Below, in pieces: positions 13,001 to 25,196 of a stretch of 64,000 bases of DNA. The stretch comes from Limonium bicolor. Its lineage: Eukaryota; Streptophyta; Magnoliopsida; Caryophyllales; Plumbaginaceae. The stretch lies in contig JAIOTZ010000271.1 of the NCBI GenBank assembly GCA_023374045.1, positions 1 through 64,000 on the forward strand, in the 5' to 3' direction. The notes under the pieces are model-generated. The model was not told the DNA's origin, did no database searches, and saw nothing but the letters and a program-made list of their open reading frames with translations. Made by a program: the position numbers and the translations under genes. The number at the start of each line of letters is the position of its first letter. Position 1 is the stretch's first letter.

Positions 13001-14269
13001 TGTCAAACCAAATCCTCTAACACTACAACCCATTCACATATACATTTCAATACACCATTTTAATACACTAAAACTATCCTTAACCATTCTTCAAGTTTTA
13101 ATGTAGGTTTTAGGGTTTAGAAATTTCATTACCTTGCAAGGGTGTAGGTAGTGTTTGGAATGGCTCAAGAGTAAGATTTCAGCTCCACCAACAATGCCAA
13201 AATCGGCTAGATACACAAGGAGCAAGCAAGGGTTTAGCTCAAATTTCGTTTTGCCCATACGGATAGAAAAACAAAGAGGTTTCAAGAATGTTTTTACCTC
13301 AAAACGACAAGGAGAAGGAGGTGGTTCTAATGGTGGTCTTGAAACTCCAAATGCTCCATACCCACGAAAACGAAAATGCTTGTTTTCGAATTTTGAAAAG
13401 AGGCTAGTGTTCTCCTTGATGAGAGGAACACAACGGTATACTTTTTGTGATTTTTGGAGGAGATTTGATGGAGTAACAAGAGGAGAGAAGTGAGTATTTT
13501 TTTGTGGGGGGCTCAAGTCTCCATTGTTGTCGCTGGGAAGAAGGAGAAGAAATTGAGAGAGTGAGGGGGATGGGTTGTTACGTGAGAGAAGAGAATAGAG
13601 AGGAGAGAGAGTGTGAGAGTGTGAGAGTAAAGTAGTAATGTGAGTTACTTTTATTATTTGTGTTTTGTAAATGAGTAAGTGAGTGTGTGAGAGAGTGTGA
13701 GAGGCCTTAAAAATCGGACCCCCACTGCACACACACAGATTTCACATTTTTATTTTCAAAAATGGACACATAAGTTTGCGTTATTTATGTTTCTACCCCA
13801 CAACTTCCCGTTTTTGACAGTTTTTACTAGCCGGAACCCGTTTTCCGGAATTTTCTCGTTTCTTTATTTTTATTGGTTATTAAGCTTTCATAAACGCTTA
13901 ATAATTTATTTAATGACTTATTTTTTACGGGTTCGTTTGATCATTTAAAATCACGTTTTCGGGTCTCCTCGAAAAACGTGCGTTAAAGCTCTATTAGCGT
14001 TTAATACATTATTTGGATCCGTTTTCTTCGGGAGTTATTCCCATATATTATTTAGGTCTTATTAAACCTTTGGGATCCATATAATACTCTAACCGAGGTC
14101 TCATACCTCCTATGGTTATTTAACGCTTATTTAGCATTTTCCGCTTTTTAAGCGTTTATTTATTCTTTTGGATTTATTTTTCCTTACCAGTATTAATTAG
14201 GTACCATTAGGCCCTTAAATACGTATTAGATTAATTTTAAATCCCTATATTTAAGTTCGGGGTATTTCA
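10089..14269 (-). repeat. Element 1 5' LTR (right copy)
   Basis: The 4181-bp partner of 195-4385. Differences are mainly single-base indels plus microsatellite length, so the insertion looks recent. It should hold the element promoter, directing transcription leftwards. The conserved terminal hairpin is at 10192-10213. Confidence 0.93.
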
Positions 14270-15941
14270 GTTATGAAAGTGAATGTCTTTAGACCCCATC
14301 ATATATCAAAGCACTTACCCAGATTCCTGTTGTTAGGTTGTGCTAAGGAGACGGAAGGTGCCTTAAGTATTCTTACTGAGGAGGAGGCCAGCAAGGGCGG
14401 CGCGATCCTCACTGGTACCTTTCCTGTTAGTGGAGTGGATGCATTAGTACTGTTCGACCCGGAGCCTCACATACTTTCGTTTCGCCTTCGCTTGCGGGGA
14501 AGTTGGGGCTAGACGCTGTAGAGTTACCTGATTTTAAGGTGCACTCCGTCTAAGGAGAAGATCAGTTGCACTCGTCTTTATAGAGGAGCCACTATCCGTA
14601 TTAAGGAGGAGGAATTTCCCATTGACCTTATTGAGTTCAGAGGTCTAGGGTTCGACGTTATAAGCCGGGATGGACTGGTTGGGGCGGCACAGAGGCCGCA
14701 TTCTTTGTGCAGAGTGCAGACTGTTACTTAAGAGCCCATCAGGAGTGATAGTATCATACCGCCAGAGCCCTAGAGCACCATCAATAAAAGTTATATCGGC
14801 TATGTCTATGTACAAGCAAGTCAGGAAACAGAAGGAGGTATATTTATGCTATGTTCAGGATGTAGAGCATGACCCTGACTTTGATCCAGACATGCCAGTA
14901 GTGTCAGAATTTTCGGATATTTTTCCAAGGGAACTTCCAGGCTTACCGCCATCCAGAGAGGTAGAGTTCTCCATTGAATTACTACCAGGTACCGGTCCCA
15001 TAGCTAAGGCACCGTACCGTATGACACCAGCAAAGATGGCTGTGTTGAAGGAACAGTTGAAGGATTTGTTGGACAAGAGATACATACGACCTAGCGTATC
15101 TCCTTGGGGAGCACCAGTTCTTTTTGTGAAGAAGAAGGATGGAAGCCTTCGGTTATGTATCGATTACAGAGAGCTTAATGCAGTGTCAGTGAAGAACAAA
15201 TATCCACTACCACGAATCGACGATTTGTTTGATCAGTTGAGAGGAGCAAAGGTGTTTTCGAAGATCGATTTGAGATCAGGATACCATCAGATACCTATCA
15301 GGGAGCAAGACATAGAAAAAGACAGCATTCAGAACACGATATGGCCACTATGAGTTTCAGTTATGCCTTTTGGCTTGTCAAATCACCAGCAGTCTCATGG
15401 ATTTAATGAACAGATTATTCAGAGAGCAGCTGGATAAGACCGTGGTTGTATTCATCGATGACATCCTAATTTATTCAAAGTCTAAGGAGGAGCATGAGAG
15501 TCACCTCCGACATGTACTTGAGATCTTAAGGGAGACCGGCTTTATGCAAGTTCTCCCAATGTGAGTTTGGTTAGACAGAGTTTCCTTTCTAGGACATGTT
15601 ATCTCCAACGCTGGTATCGCAGTGGATCCAGCAAAAATAGAAGCAGTTCGCACCTGGCTAGGCCAAGACGGTGACTGATATCAGAGTTTTCCTTGGTTAG
15701 CGGGTTACTACAGGAGGTTTGTCAGAGATTTCTCCAAAATAGCCAAACCTATGACCAGTTAATGAAGAGGACGCACCATTCACATGGACTACGGAATGTG
15801 AGACCTCATTTCAGTATTTGAAGATGCTTTGACATCAGCACCAGTTTTGACTATACCTGAAGGCACAGAGGGTTATGAAGTTTACTGTGATGCATCAGGC
15901 AGGGGACTAGGGTGTGTACTCATGCAGAATGGGAAGGTAGT
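14270..15941 (+). pseudogene. pol: Element X: protease, reverse transcriptase and start of RNase H (broken)
   Basis: This is the middle of the X polyprotein. Protease-like sequence (ILTGTFPVSGVDALVLFD) comes first, but the residues after D no longer read as the usual D-S/T-G-A site. The GMDWL-type motif follows at about 14670. RT runs from about 14960, with [29 protein letters not shown] and, after frame breaks, [12 protein letters not shown], the FIDD form of the catalytic motif. RNase H begins with EVYCDASGRGLGCVLMQ near 15875, carrying its first catalytic Asp, and stops at Element 3. Breaks occur near 14510, 15350, 15560 and 15680-15820. The protein would copy element RNA into DNA, but this copy is dead. 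Some breaks may be base-calling errors. Confidence 0.93.
15937..15941. repeat. Target site duplication of Element 3 (left copy)
   Basis: The 5-bp sequence gtagt precedes the element and recurs at 53403-53407. Removing one copy and the insert rejoins the RNase H reading ...[13 protein letters not shown]. Confidence 0.93.
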
Positions 15942-16171
15942 TGCAGAATGATTTATCGTGAGTGATTAGTACTACTTGGTGAAATGATAAAGAAAGAAAT
16001 TAATACTCAAAATATCCGTCGGGCTGCAAATAAAAACCCGGTCGCAGTAGGAAGCAGACAGAAGCGGCCGGGGTCAAACCGTGGGACTTATAGCGAGATA
16101 AAATAGTTCATAAGCTTGTCACAAAAGGGGGGAAGTTAATTGACTTGTTTTTAGAGAAATTTAAGCAGATT
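15942..16171 (-). repeat. Element 3 3' LTR, outer fragment
   Basis: Starts tgcagaatg and matches 51771-52002 of the intact LTR, with small indels. It is cut at 16171, after ...gcagatt, by Element 4. Confidence 0.92.
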
Positions 16172-16524
16172 TGAAACACCCCTAAATATTTACTCACATA
16201 AAATCACAAAACCGCGAGGAGAATATCCGAAAATAACGCGTTATATAATTCGGATAAATAATCTATGAACATTAAATTAGCAACGTTATATGTTAACATA
16301 GTCGTACCTATATATGTCGAGTACGAGAATACATGTTACAATAACGTTATGGTATTATAACGTTGTAAATATAAATAGTAACGTTGCATAACATCGTAAC
16401 GTTGTAATATAAATATACGTCGCATAACTTTGTAACAAATAAATAAATAAACATAACGTGGTGTATTATTGAATTACATATGTAAATAATCAAGTATAAC
16501 TTATACAAAAAAAAGAAAGAAAAG

Positions 16525-16606
16525 GAGCACAGATGCTCCCCTCTGAGGCTCAAACCCGAGACCTCCCGTACTTTACCTAAGTGCTTAACCGGTTTGAGCT
16601 GTGCTC
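16525..16606 (-). other. tRNA-like segment in Element 4 LTR A
   Basis: On the - strand GAGCACA opens and TGTGCTC closes an 82-nt segment, like a 7-bp acceptor stem. Between them are an A-box-like CAGCTCAAACCGGTTAAGC and a B-box-like GGGTTTGAGCC. Extra bases after the B box and a poor anticodon arm argue against a working tRNA. A SINE head or an old tRNA insertion is likelier. The LTR B copy is at 39435-39514. Confidence 0.45.
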
Positions 16607-17899
16607 ATTTCAGTAGTAATCTACACCTCTGGATATAAGACTACTAAGTGATACAAGAAGATAGTGAAACATGACAGATTGCTGTGCAATCGACAGTACA
16701 CAGCGCTAGTGCACCCCCCCCACTGCACGTGCCCCCTTTGGCTCAAATTCCAGAACCCAAACAGCGTGTCAGTTTCAACACTCTCGAAACAGAGCCAAAC
16801 CCAAGCACCAGGTGGTCTTCTCTCCTTTTCACAATGGGCACAAGACTCTCCTCCTCTGTACTAACCGTACAGTACACCAAGCAGTTCCCAATTACTACTG
16901 AAACAAACCAGTTCTCATACCCTGTGCAAGTCTCGGACAGCACACCCATTTCCCCATCGGTTTCAACAAAAATTTCCTGCTACAATTCTCCCTGTCTGGG
17001 CGGATTATTTTTAAGTGCCCCATCAAAACAAAACAACATTGGAATTTGTTCTCTGACTTTCACGCCATTCTACTCACTAGCCTTGTGCCATTTGAATCAT
17101 AACTTTCAAACCACCCTTGTCCCTCCTCTTGCATGCACTAGTTTCTACATAATCAGAAACTCCTCTCACTTCTCTCTGATTTCTCTTGCCACGCAAGGTG
17201 AATGCTACTGATTTCATTGCTCTCCTCCTTCTCGTTTCACTTCTGATTTCCTTCCATGTAGGCACTGTCCGAGAACTCCCTACTCAACCTCTCTAAACTG
17301 CCTGCATTTTCTTGCAAGAAGGAAACTGTCACAACTAGCAACACACGGAGTTGGATATCAGCTAAAGGTAAACACCAGATCAGTCAAACAACCTGGTGCA
17401 TCAGTTCTTATGCTCGATAAGACTACCCTGCTCACTCTACTTTCCCTCCTTGTGCTGTGTGTGTTTGCTCCATTCCATTCCATCAATGAAGGGCCTGAAA
17501 GCTTTTGAGCAACAATCTGCCAAAACTGACGTGTAATACAACTAGAAGGTGGAGTCCCTGAAAACAGATTTCTTTCTTCCTTCTGTTGCTTCAGTCACTG
17601 TCTTTCTCTTTTTTTTCAAGCCTAACTCCTGGGAAACTCCCTTCAATTCTTGTCTAGTGATTCAGGGCTGGAGGCCTCGTAGTGTGCCAAAGGTCAGCAA
17701 GGGAGATCAGCTGAGAAACTCCAGTGGTGAGTATTCCTAAACTAATTATGTGATCAGGAAACAAAAAGGAAACAAACCTGTCAAGTTAAACTGTTATCAC
17801 ATTTCAAATTCTGTAGCGTCTGTCTTCTGTATATCAACTTCCAGAGGTATTATAAAGATTGTAGTGGCTGGGAATTTGATCTAAAACCCTGCTAACACT

Positions 17900-18789
17900 T
17901 TAACCTACGTGTAGATAAGTTGGAGGTGCAAGAGAAACCATTTAAAACTTCAGAAAGGAGGATAGCAGTAGGAGGATGCAGTAACTCGATTTCAGTTTTC
18001 TTAATTTTCTTCTGTCCTCAGATTAGGTGAAAAAAAAATGCGAGAAGTGCAGTCATGGTTACCTTGGGGTTGGTTATGGGGTTATAACCTCGATGAAGTA
18101 GCTAGGCAATCTGGGACAAACAGTTAGCATAGAGACAGAAACACGAAACAGAAAGAAAAAAAAACTATACAGGTTCAAGTTTCAGTTTAAGATTCCTGTA
18201 GAGGATTTTGAGAGGAGTGATTTTGGGTTGTTTTAAAATCTAAACTATATCAAGATGTGTAACTAATAGACTCAAAAGCTTGGGGGAAACGAGAGAAACC
18301 CAATCCTGAACAAACAGAAGGGGAGGATAGAAGAAAAAGAAGAAAAAACTTCTCTGCTTTTCAGTTACAGTTTCGGTTTTTTCTCCAGTTTTGAGGGTTG
18401 TGCAAAGAACTCAGAGGCAGGTCCCTTGCTGTCTTAAGTTTGGTTTGGGGATAAGATTATACCAAAGCACTTAACTGAAGAGATAAGGGAGATTGGGGAA
18501 AGACTGAAAATAAATCTGTAACAAAAAGAAGAGAAGAGAATGAGATAGCAGTTTTTGTTTTTCTTTTCTGTTTCAACTGTGACAGGTTCTGTGTAGGGAT
18601 TTTCCTGAAACGTGGTCCAAGTGGTTTTAACTTGCTGTGGGTTTAGTATCTCAATTAAACATTAACTAAGTGAGTGAAGCAATTGAGAGGGGATGTAATG
18701 CAGTTTAAAAGAACAGATAATGAGCAAATAAGAGAATATCCCAGTTTATGATTTCAGTTCTGGGTTTGGATTTCTTGTTTCAGTATATG
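17900..18789 (+). repeat. Diverged ~185-bp repeat array, LTR A left part
   Basis: Repeating blocks share an order of motifs: an agctaagtag-like start, tgggga-aattga, gaacagag, aagagaata, then cagtttcagtttc. Block starts lie about 180-200 bp apart (near 18099, 18281, 18465 and 18665). The array continues at 34991-36070 beyond Element 5, and in LTR B at about 40800-43260. Confidence 0.6.
18785..18789. repeat. Target site duplication of Element 5 (left copy)
   Basis: atatg here and at 34986-34990. The uninterrupted site is still present in LTR B near 41695, confirming a single insertion. Confidence 0.95.
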
Positions 18790-18897
18790 TGTAACACCCC
18801 AACCCGAAATCCAATAACCTGAACGATGGTAGCTCCCAAAAATAACTAGAAATACAGCGGAAAATGTATACATAACAACGGGTGGTGCTACAACGCC

Positions 18898-18919
18898 GCT
18901 AGTCACCCATGTGACTAAC
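18898..18919 (-). other. LTR-terminal hairpin, Element 5 left LTR
   Basis: Arms GCTAGTCA and TGACTAAC with loop cccatg on the + strand. In element-sense RNA the one non-Watson-Crick position is G-U. The right LTR copy is at 29277-29298. Confidence 0.7.
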
Positions 18920-19479
18920 AAGGCTACTCCAACTTAATTTACAAATGATGCGGTCTGAGTACTGAATACAAACCTCTTAAAACAACAGAAGATAATAGTA
19001 AAAGTGCAATACTGAATGATGACACCGGTGGTAATAACCCATGTCTTAATTCTACCCCACCTACACTCGGTCGGGCAATCTCTTCATTCTTCAGGTACCT
19101 GGAATTATTTAGCCATGAAACGGCTCAGCAAAATAATTTGCCGGTATGAAATCATGCAGCCCACAACTACTGGGCCACATCAACTAATTGTCGAATACAT
19201 GCAGTTCATTTATAAGCTGTAAATAAGCATAGCATGATAATATCAAGTATCCACACAAGGACAATAATGTCACATAGAACAAGACACAGAAGGTCGAGTT
19301 AGCTGAACTGAAATTCTTTAATGATAGTCGGTCCACACAATGGGACTGACAGGTATAACTGAATATCTGAAATAGTGGAGGTATAGTGACCTCGTTAAGA
19401 CTGAAAGGTTGGGTATAAAAACCCCAGGAGATGACGTAGTCAAACCCTGAACTGAGAGGCGTGAGAAATAGAATCCCAC

Positions 19480-19560
19480 TAGAGGAATAAAGTCTTCCTC
19501 AAACTGAAGGGCATTAAAAAACCCGGAAGGAATAAAGTCTTCCTCCCAACTGAAGTTCCG
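19480..19560. repeat. Short duplication in Element 5 LTR
   Basis: gaataaagtcttcctc followed by aactgaag occurs twice about 45 bp apart. The right LTR has the same pair near 29858-29930. Confidence 0.6.
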
Positions 19561-22456
19561 TCGCGACGTAGTAGGAGACGACCTGTGACAGGTACAACTC
19601 CTGTAGCATGCATGGCCAGATCCAACTGGGCTCCTCAATCTCGTAGTATAGAGTTGTTAAGTGTCATATAAAGACGTTAAACAAGAACACAAAGTGTATT
19701 GTCAATTATCACGTTTAGGATAATGACGTTTGTTATAAACTGAAGTTAGTGAGAGACTTGAGTACAAGTCCTCGGTATACTGAAACGCAGGTATTTAATC
19801 CACTGGTATAGTAGTGTTTGTATGCGTGGGACATACACGTTGTAGTCACCAACATTCACGCACATAAAATAATACCGCAGTGTGCAAGAGTAAAACAACA
19901 GTTTACATTAATTATCTTGGTCGTTATTTCAAACAACAGATAGCACACAAGCCGGTGTAATCCGGTAGAAAGCAGACTGCAAGAATTCCATACCGTTCAC
20001 CGTAGGCTGTACTTGTTTAGTTCCCGGTCAACGTCTGGTCAAACAATGTCCTAGAACAGGATTAACTGAGAGTGTTAATTTATGTACTCTCGTATAAGAT
20101 TTTTACCGTAACGTAAAATGATTTTGTAATCCCTTGTTATTTTATGTGAGGTTGTTTTACCAGAGATATTATTTCTTTCACTTCGTATCTTTCCTTATAA
20201 TTAAAGAATTATTAAATACCTTAAATCTTGTGTAGTCTTTATTTATAAGACTATTATTGCATGGTAGTATAATTTATTCCCATGATTTTATGTATGTCAC
20301 ATTGACCATTCTCCTTAGTTTAATTAATTCACTTCAATATATTTATATATTTATACATGTATGTATACAAGTATTGTTTATACGACATGTTGTATTTGTC
20401 CAAATGACATAACAACTCATAAATTCGTCAATGACATTTATTGGTCACGTTTACTCAATTCTCCTCATAACTTTATATTTAATGTACTATAACTTCCAAA
20501 TATTATTCGATGGTTATATACCTTCGTTATTTCGTATGAGGTTTTAACTTAATGTTTAGTTAATTTTCTTAACCTCCCAACCTTATTATAATCAAGGTAT
20601 TTATTCATATACTTCAAAGTATGTAGTCTTAAATTATAAGACATATTGAGTAATATTTCTTTTTAATCACCTTATGACTTTATGTACCTCATATTGTATC
20701 GTTCCCTTTGATTTATTTCAAAATTCTTTAAGGTACTTATTTACACATGTAATATTTATGATACATGTTTATATTTGTCTAGGTATCATTTCTACTTAAT
20801 AAATTCCTTATATTTTCAAATAGTCACTCAAGGACTTAGGAATTTCCAAACTTCTATTATTTATAAACTATCCCCGAATAATATCATTTCTTTACAAATA
20901 AATTACTTATGCCTTTATCACATATAGTTTTAATTCCTTAATTCCTTAAATCACAATCTCTTTTATAATTCCACCAAATATCCAAATATCCACATAGGAC
21001 TTATAATAATTTATAATCTCATAAATACACTTATACTCTCGGTTATTTTCATTATAACCACGGTCATTTTATAAACTCTACATTATACTCCAAAGTATAT
21101 TTTAACTTCTTAATTAATTAAATCACAAATCAACCCTTATAAATTCAGTATTTATAAATTGAACACATTAATTTTCAATAATCACCAAATGGCCACCTAA
21201 ATTTTCGGCCTTTACAAATAATTTCCCATATTTACAATTTAACCCTAAAAACTTTATAATAGTTACACATTAACTTAATAACTATGGTTTTAATATTTAA
21301 TTCCCATAAATTTCGAATGGGCACCTATATTTTCATTTATTATACTTTTGCCCCCAAAACTTTTATAAATTGTTATTTTAACACTTAAGCACATATTTAA
21401 TTTACCCAAAATTCATAATATAAATTTATATACATATATAACTCATTAAAAATCATTCTTCCTTATAAACTCTCGGAATTATTTATTTCTATATATATAG
21501 TTTCAAAAACATGATTTAAAACTTATAATTCTTATACCTTAATATATATAAGGTATATAAATCATCTAAAAATTATTACTAATTCTTAAACATATTATTA
21601 GCTCATTAAACCCAATTATCATTATTTGAATTCGGTTATAATAATAACTTACCATATGGTTTCAAAACTTGATTTATATCTTATAATAGTATATATAAAT
21701 GCATATAGGCCATATAACACTTCTACAAATTATGTTAATGACTTAGAATGATTATTAGCTCAAAATTAACCAATTTTGTCCTAGAAAATTCGGCCATGTA
21801 ATAAGCCCTTCATAATTAAATTTTTTTTTTGACATAAAATTATATCTTAAGGTAATAACTCTAGCTTAAGAGTTATAATTATTTTTCTTGATAAATAACT
21901 CTCCTAATTTCGGCCTTAGTTACAAGAGGGTGTGTACATAATTTTTGTACATAATTTATGCGCTTAACAAAGCTTAAAACATTAAGAATTAATTTAATAA
22001 ACTTACTCTTAATCAAGGATGATTAAATACTTGAACTCCTCTTGAATTTCCCAAGCTTCCTTCAATGGAAATTGTAGCTCCAAATTTCGGTATTAACACA
22101 TGAGAAGGAATGGGTTTAGGAGTTAGATCTTAACAAAGATCTTAAGTAGATTTTTTTTTGATAAGTAGTTTTCAAAGGATTTACCTTAAGTATTTTACCT
22201 TGAATTTTCGGTGCTCCTAGGATGGATGGAGAACCAATTTTCCTTAAGTTAACCTTGAATACTCCTTGATTTGCAGGTGATGTTTGGAGAGATTTTTATG
22301 AAGAAAGGAGTTAGGAATTTAAGTCACCATTAGTGAAGTTTGTTGAGAGCTTGAAGAACTTGTAGAATGAAGAGAGAAAGAAGATGAAATGGAAGAGAGC
22401 AATGAGCTATGCTCTCGGCTGCTACAAGGGAGGAAGGAAGTAATGTGGCAAATGTG

Positions 22457-22725
22457 GTAAGTATGTCTACCGTAAGTGTATATTGTTGACCTGTTCATTG
22501 TATTTTGCTTTTGATATTTAGCTAATGATTTTCTCCACTTATTCCTCCCATTTCAGATTGTCATACGGAAGTTGTGGCTGGAATTAAGTCATCTAATTCA
22601 ATGGTTGTTGACATACGTGTATGCTTAGTTAGGTAAGTGTTTACTTTTTGATTTAAAGATATTGATTTGGTCTTATCTTTTTTGTAGGCTTACGGCAAGG
22701 CTGAATGGGTGGGGTATGCTCCAGA
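22457..22725 (+). pseudogene. Possible captured exon-intron fragment in Element 5 U3 (antisense)
   Basis: On the + strand, opposite to the element, gtaagtatg (22457) to tttcag (22556) and gtaagtg (22633) to ttttgtag (22687) look like two plant introns around a 76-bp exon. One frame stays open from that exon into the next piece (TEVVAGIKSSNSMVV then LTARLNGWGM). The second intron would be only 55 bp, short for plants. The product is not recognised. A chance pattern is possible. The other LTR has the same sequence near 32800-33070. Confidence 0.3.
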
Positions 22726-24136
22726 TTTATTTTCCTTGTTGATTTGTCTATACCCATTACCGATAATATATAGTATTACTACAGATTTGTTTGGTCAAGT
22801 GAGCACATGCATACCACCGTTTTTTTTTTTTTTTTGGAGAGTTTGTACCCATGTGACCGATTTAATTGTTCCAATTGTACAGCACTGCCGTGCTGGTGTA
22901 TGTCATATATACAACCTATACTCCATGTTATAAAGTTACGTAGTGCTTCCTTCTACTTTTTTTTTCTTTTCTGTTTTGATTTATATAGTCAAATATATAC
23001 GTATGACTAATGTTATAATGATTAGGTAGGTTCCATCTTGGTATAACATTGTATAATGGTGAAAGGGTGACACATAAAGTTTACATGTTAATTAGGACAT
23101 CTAAATCAGGTCCTAGGGTATATATATAACCGGTTTTAATGTAGGAAAGTTACAGTTTTTTTGTTTGTCTGTTTATGCTTATGCGCATGACATCTCTAGC
23201 ATATTCTTTATCTTGTTTGATTGTATATGTATACTACCGTTTAATTTTGTCAAAAGCTACATATTTCTTTTACTTATTATAAGTAGATATACTATTGTTA
23301 ACAGTACAATTTTTGTTTGATTACTAGTTAGTGGATGAGATTGCTTTGTTAATATTGTAGTATATCATGTCAAAGGTTCCCACCCATTACTGGTTGTATG
23401 CGACAAATTCATACCACTTGCTTAGAAATTTAAGATGCAGCAACCATGTACTGCATATATATGAACAAGTCCATAATAAAGGGAATGCTACTTATACATA
23501 ATTTAATCAATATTATACTCATAATGGAACGAGTGCTGTTGTTTCAAAATAGTAACGAACAGAAACCATATAAACAAAATAGCTAGCGCAGATCATATGC
23601 ATGTACGTTACGTTTTTTTTTTGTTCGGTTCATGTATAAGCTCATGTCATGGTGATGATGGTATTGGTTGTGATAATACAATACTTACCGTTGAGTGATA
23701 CAACAACTTTTATCTGATTTAAATGCATATATACATACCGGTATGAGGTATAGTATGTGCTGTTGGTGTGCGTTTTGTTTATTAGCAATTAGGTACTCCA
23801 TATTGTATGGAGTGTATTACCGGTTGTATAGGGTAATTATGTAGGTATATTAGGTGGTTAATTGTTTTACTAAGTAAAATTGTACAAAACAAGTCCCAAA
23901 AATTGGTATATAAAACCGGTTCATATGGTACCGATTATTAGCTTGTATACTTTGTGTTACATATAATGATATAACATTTCTTATGTATTTATGATATATA
24001 TCAAGTATTAAAATTATGTAACATAAGTTGTTACCTTGTTTAAATGTATATATCAATTTATTTTAGCATTTATAAATGCTTAAACGTTCGTAAAAATATT
24101 TACGTTGCTCGTTTGTATTTTTCACGTTTTTACAGT

Positions 24137-24425
24137 GAACGTTGTTGTGTACCGAGTCGTATAAACGCTCGTATATATTTTTCCCGGGTGACGCTCTCTT
24201 ATTTGAACTTGTTTCGTAAGGGGTTTACTGCCCGTTAATGTTCGTACGTAAGCTTTATATGCGTACGTGTAAACACATTATATAAGCGTTCGTGGATCGA
24301 ACGTTGTCATTTTACGAGTTGTATAAACGTCCGTATTAATCTTTCCTTGTTGCCGCTCTCTTTATCGAGCTCGTTATGTAAGGAGTTTAATCCTCGTTGT
24401 TAAACGTACATAAACGTTTTGAATG
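24137..24425. repeat. Diverged 162-bp tandem duplication at Element 5 U3 start
   Basis: gaacgttgttgtgtaccgag (24137) and gaacgttgtcattttacgag (24299) begin two units that share cgtataaacg, cgctctctt, cgttatgtaaggag-like and acgtac motifs. It is rich in ACGT/CGTACG cores and may be an enhancer-like U3 repeat. The right LTR carries it at about 34470-34760. Confidence 0.6.
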
Positions 24426-24649
24426 AATATGTTAAGGCGTTAATAGAATTCCGCCCGTAAGTGTTTATGGTAAACGACTAATTTTACGTGACGTTTGCAC
24501 GCGTGAGTTTGCATGCACACGCATAGTATTATTAATTTACGCAACGTTTGCATGCATAAATTAGCATGCGTAACTAAAATGATCTGTTTCTAGATCAATT
24601 CTTCATTATTTAACAGTTTTAAGGTATTAATTAGATTTGGGGTATTTCA

Positions 24650-24684
24650 ATCTACCCCCCTTAAAAGGACTTCGCCCCGAAGTC
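24650..24684 (-). promoter_or_regulatory. Element 5 polypurine tract with upstream hairpin
   Basis: In element sense, arms GACTTCG and CGAAGTC with loop ggg (24668-24684) are followed by cttttaaggggggtagat directly against the 3' LTR. Confidence 0.87.
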
Positions 24685-25162
24685 TCATATCTAAATTCCA
24701 ATGGTTGTGGGGAATCAAGTTCCATTAAGCATCCACAACTCAATTCTATTTTAGGGATCAAGTCCCAAGTTTCACTACTTTTCAGTTCGTAGTATATATA
24801 CAATCATAACATACAGTATAATGAGCATGAAAGGTCATCACCAAAATAACTTTAGTGCGGTGCAACGTAGTGCATGTAATTCATTCACGGCATTGTAGCA
24901 CAGTACATATTGACAAGTGCACGCAATCACAGAGTAATACCAATATAGTATATCATAGTACACAAAATCTCGTAGTACCAAAAGAGCTTCAATACAGTGT
25001 AACGTAGTACACATAATTCATTCATGCTAGTGTAACGTATTACACATTAGTAAGTGAAATTCATAGAATCACCAAGTCACACATGTAATCATACAAGTCA
25101 CAGTGCAACAGTACAATGAAAGTGTACTTCCATGCTAAAAATGCTAAAACGCAGTAGGCTCT

Positions 25163-25196
25163 CCCCCCCTTAAAAGAGGGGTACGCCCACGTACCC
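25163..25196 (-). other. Second hairpin and polypurine module, Element 5
   Basis: In element sense, arms GGGTACG and CGTACCC with loop tggg (25179-25196), then cctcttttaaggggggg. It lies about 0.5 kb inside the LTR-adjacent PPT. Confidence 0.7.

Larger units (their letters stand above)
195..14269 (-). mobile_element. Element 1: non-coding LTR retrotransposon (LARD-like)
   Basis: Two near-identical 4.2 kb LTRs (195-4385 and 10089-14269) flank a 5.7 kb interior. The ends are TG/CA and the target duplication is gttat. The tRNA-iMet type primer site lies beside the right LTR and the polypurine tract beside the left LTR, both on the - strand, so the element reads right to left. I found no Gag, protease, RT, RNase H or integrase in the interior. 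This is the layout of a large retrotransposon derivative that must borrow proteins. Shared motifs in the interior and LTR tail tie it to the same broad chromovirus group as X and Elements 4 and 5. Confidence 0.93.
16172..18789 (+). repeat. Element 4 LTR A, 5' part
   Basis: Matches 39074 to about 41697 of LTR B. The head carries repeated aacgttgtaa-like motifs (16280-16440) and a tRNA-like segment (16525-16606). The end holds diverged repeats of about 185 bp. It is interrupted by Element 5 after atatg. Short open frames here, such as 16684-17211, are not kept in frame in LTR B and look random. Confidence 0.92.
18790..24649 (-). repeat. Element 5 3' LTR (left copy)
   Basis: A 5860-bp LTR, very AT-rich in its middle (20100-22000). 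In element sense U3 begins at 24649. It includes a diverged duplication at 24137-24420, a segment with intron-like borders on the opposite strand (22457-22725) and the terminal hairpin at 18898-18919. No credible protein gene was seen. Confidence 0.94.

Noticed and set aside
16525..16606. A functional tRNA gene.
   Set aside because: The extra bases after the B box and the poor anticodon arm do not fit a real tRNA, so only a tRNA-like label is kept.
16684..17211. A 175-codon frame in Element 4 LTR A.
   Set aside because: The matching LTR B sequence has several frame-breaking differences and no homology is recognised.
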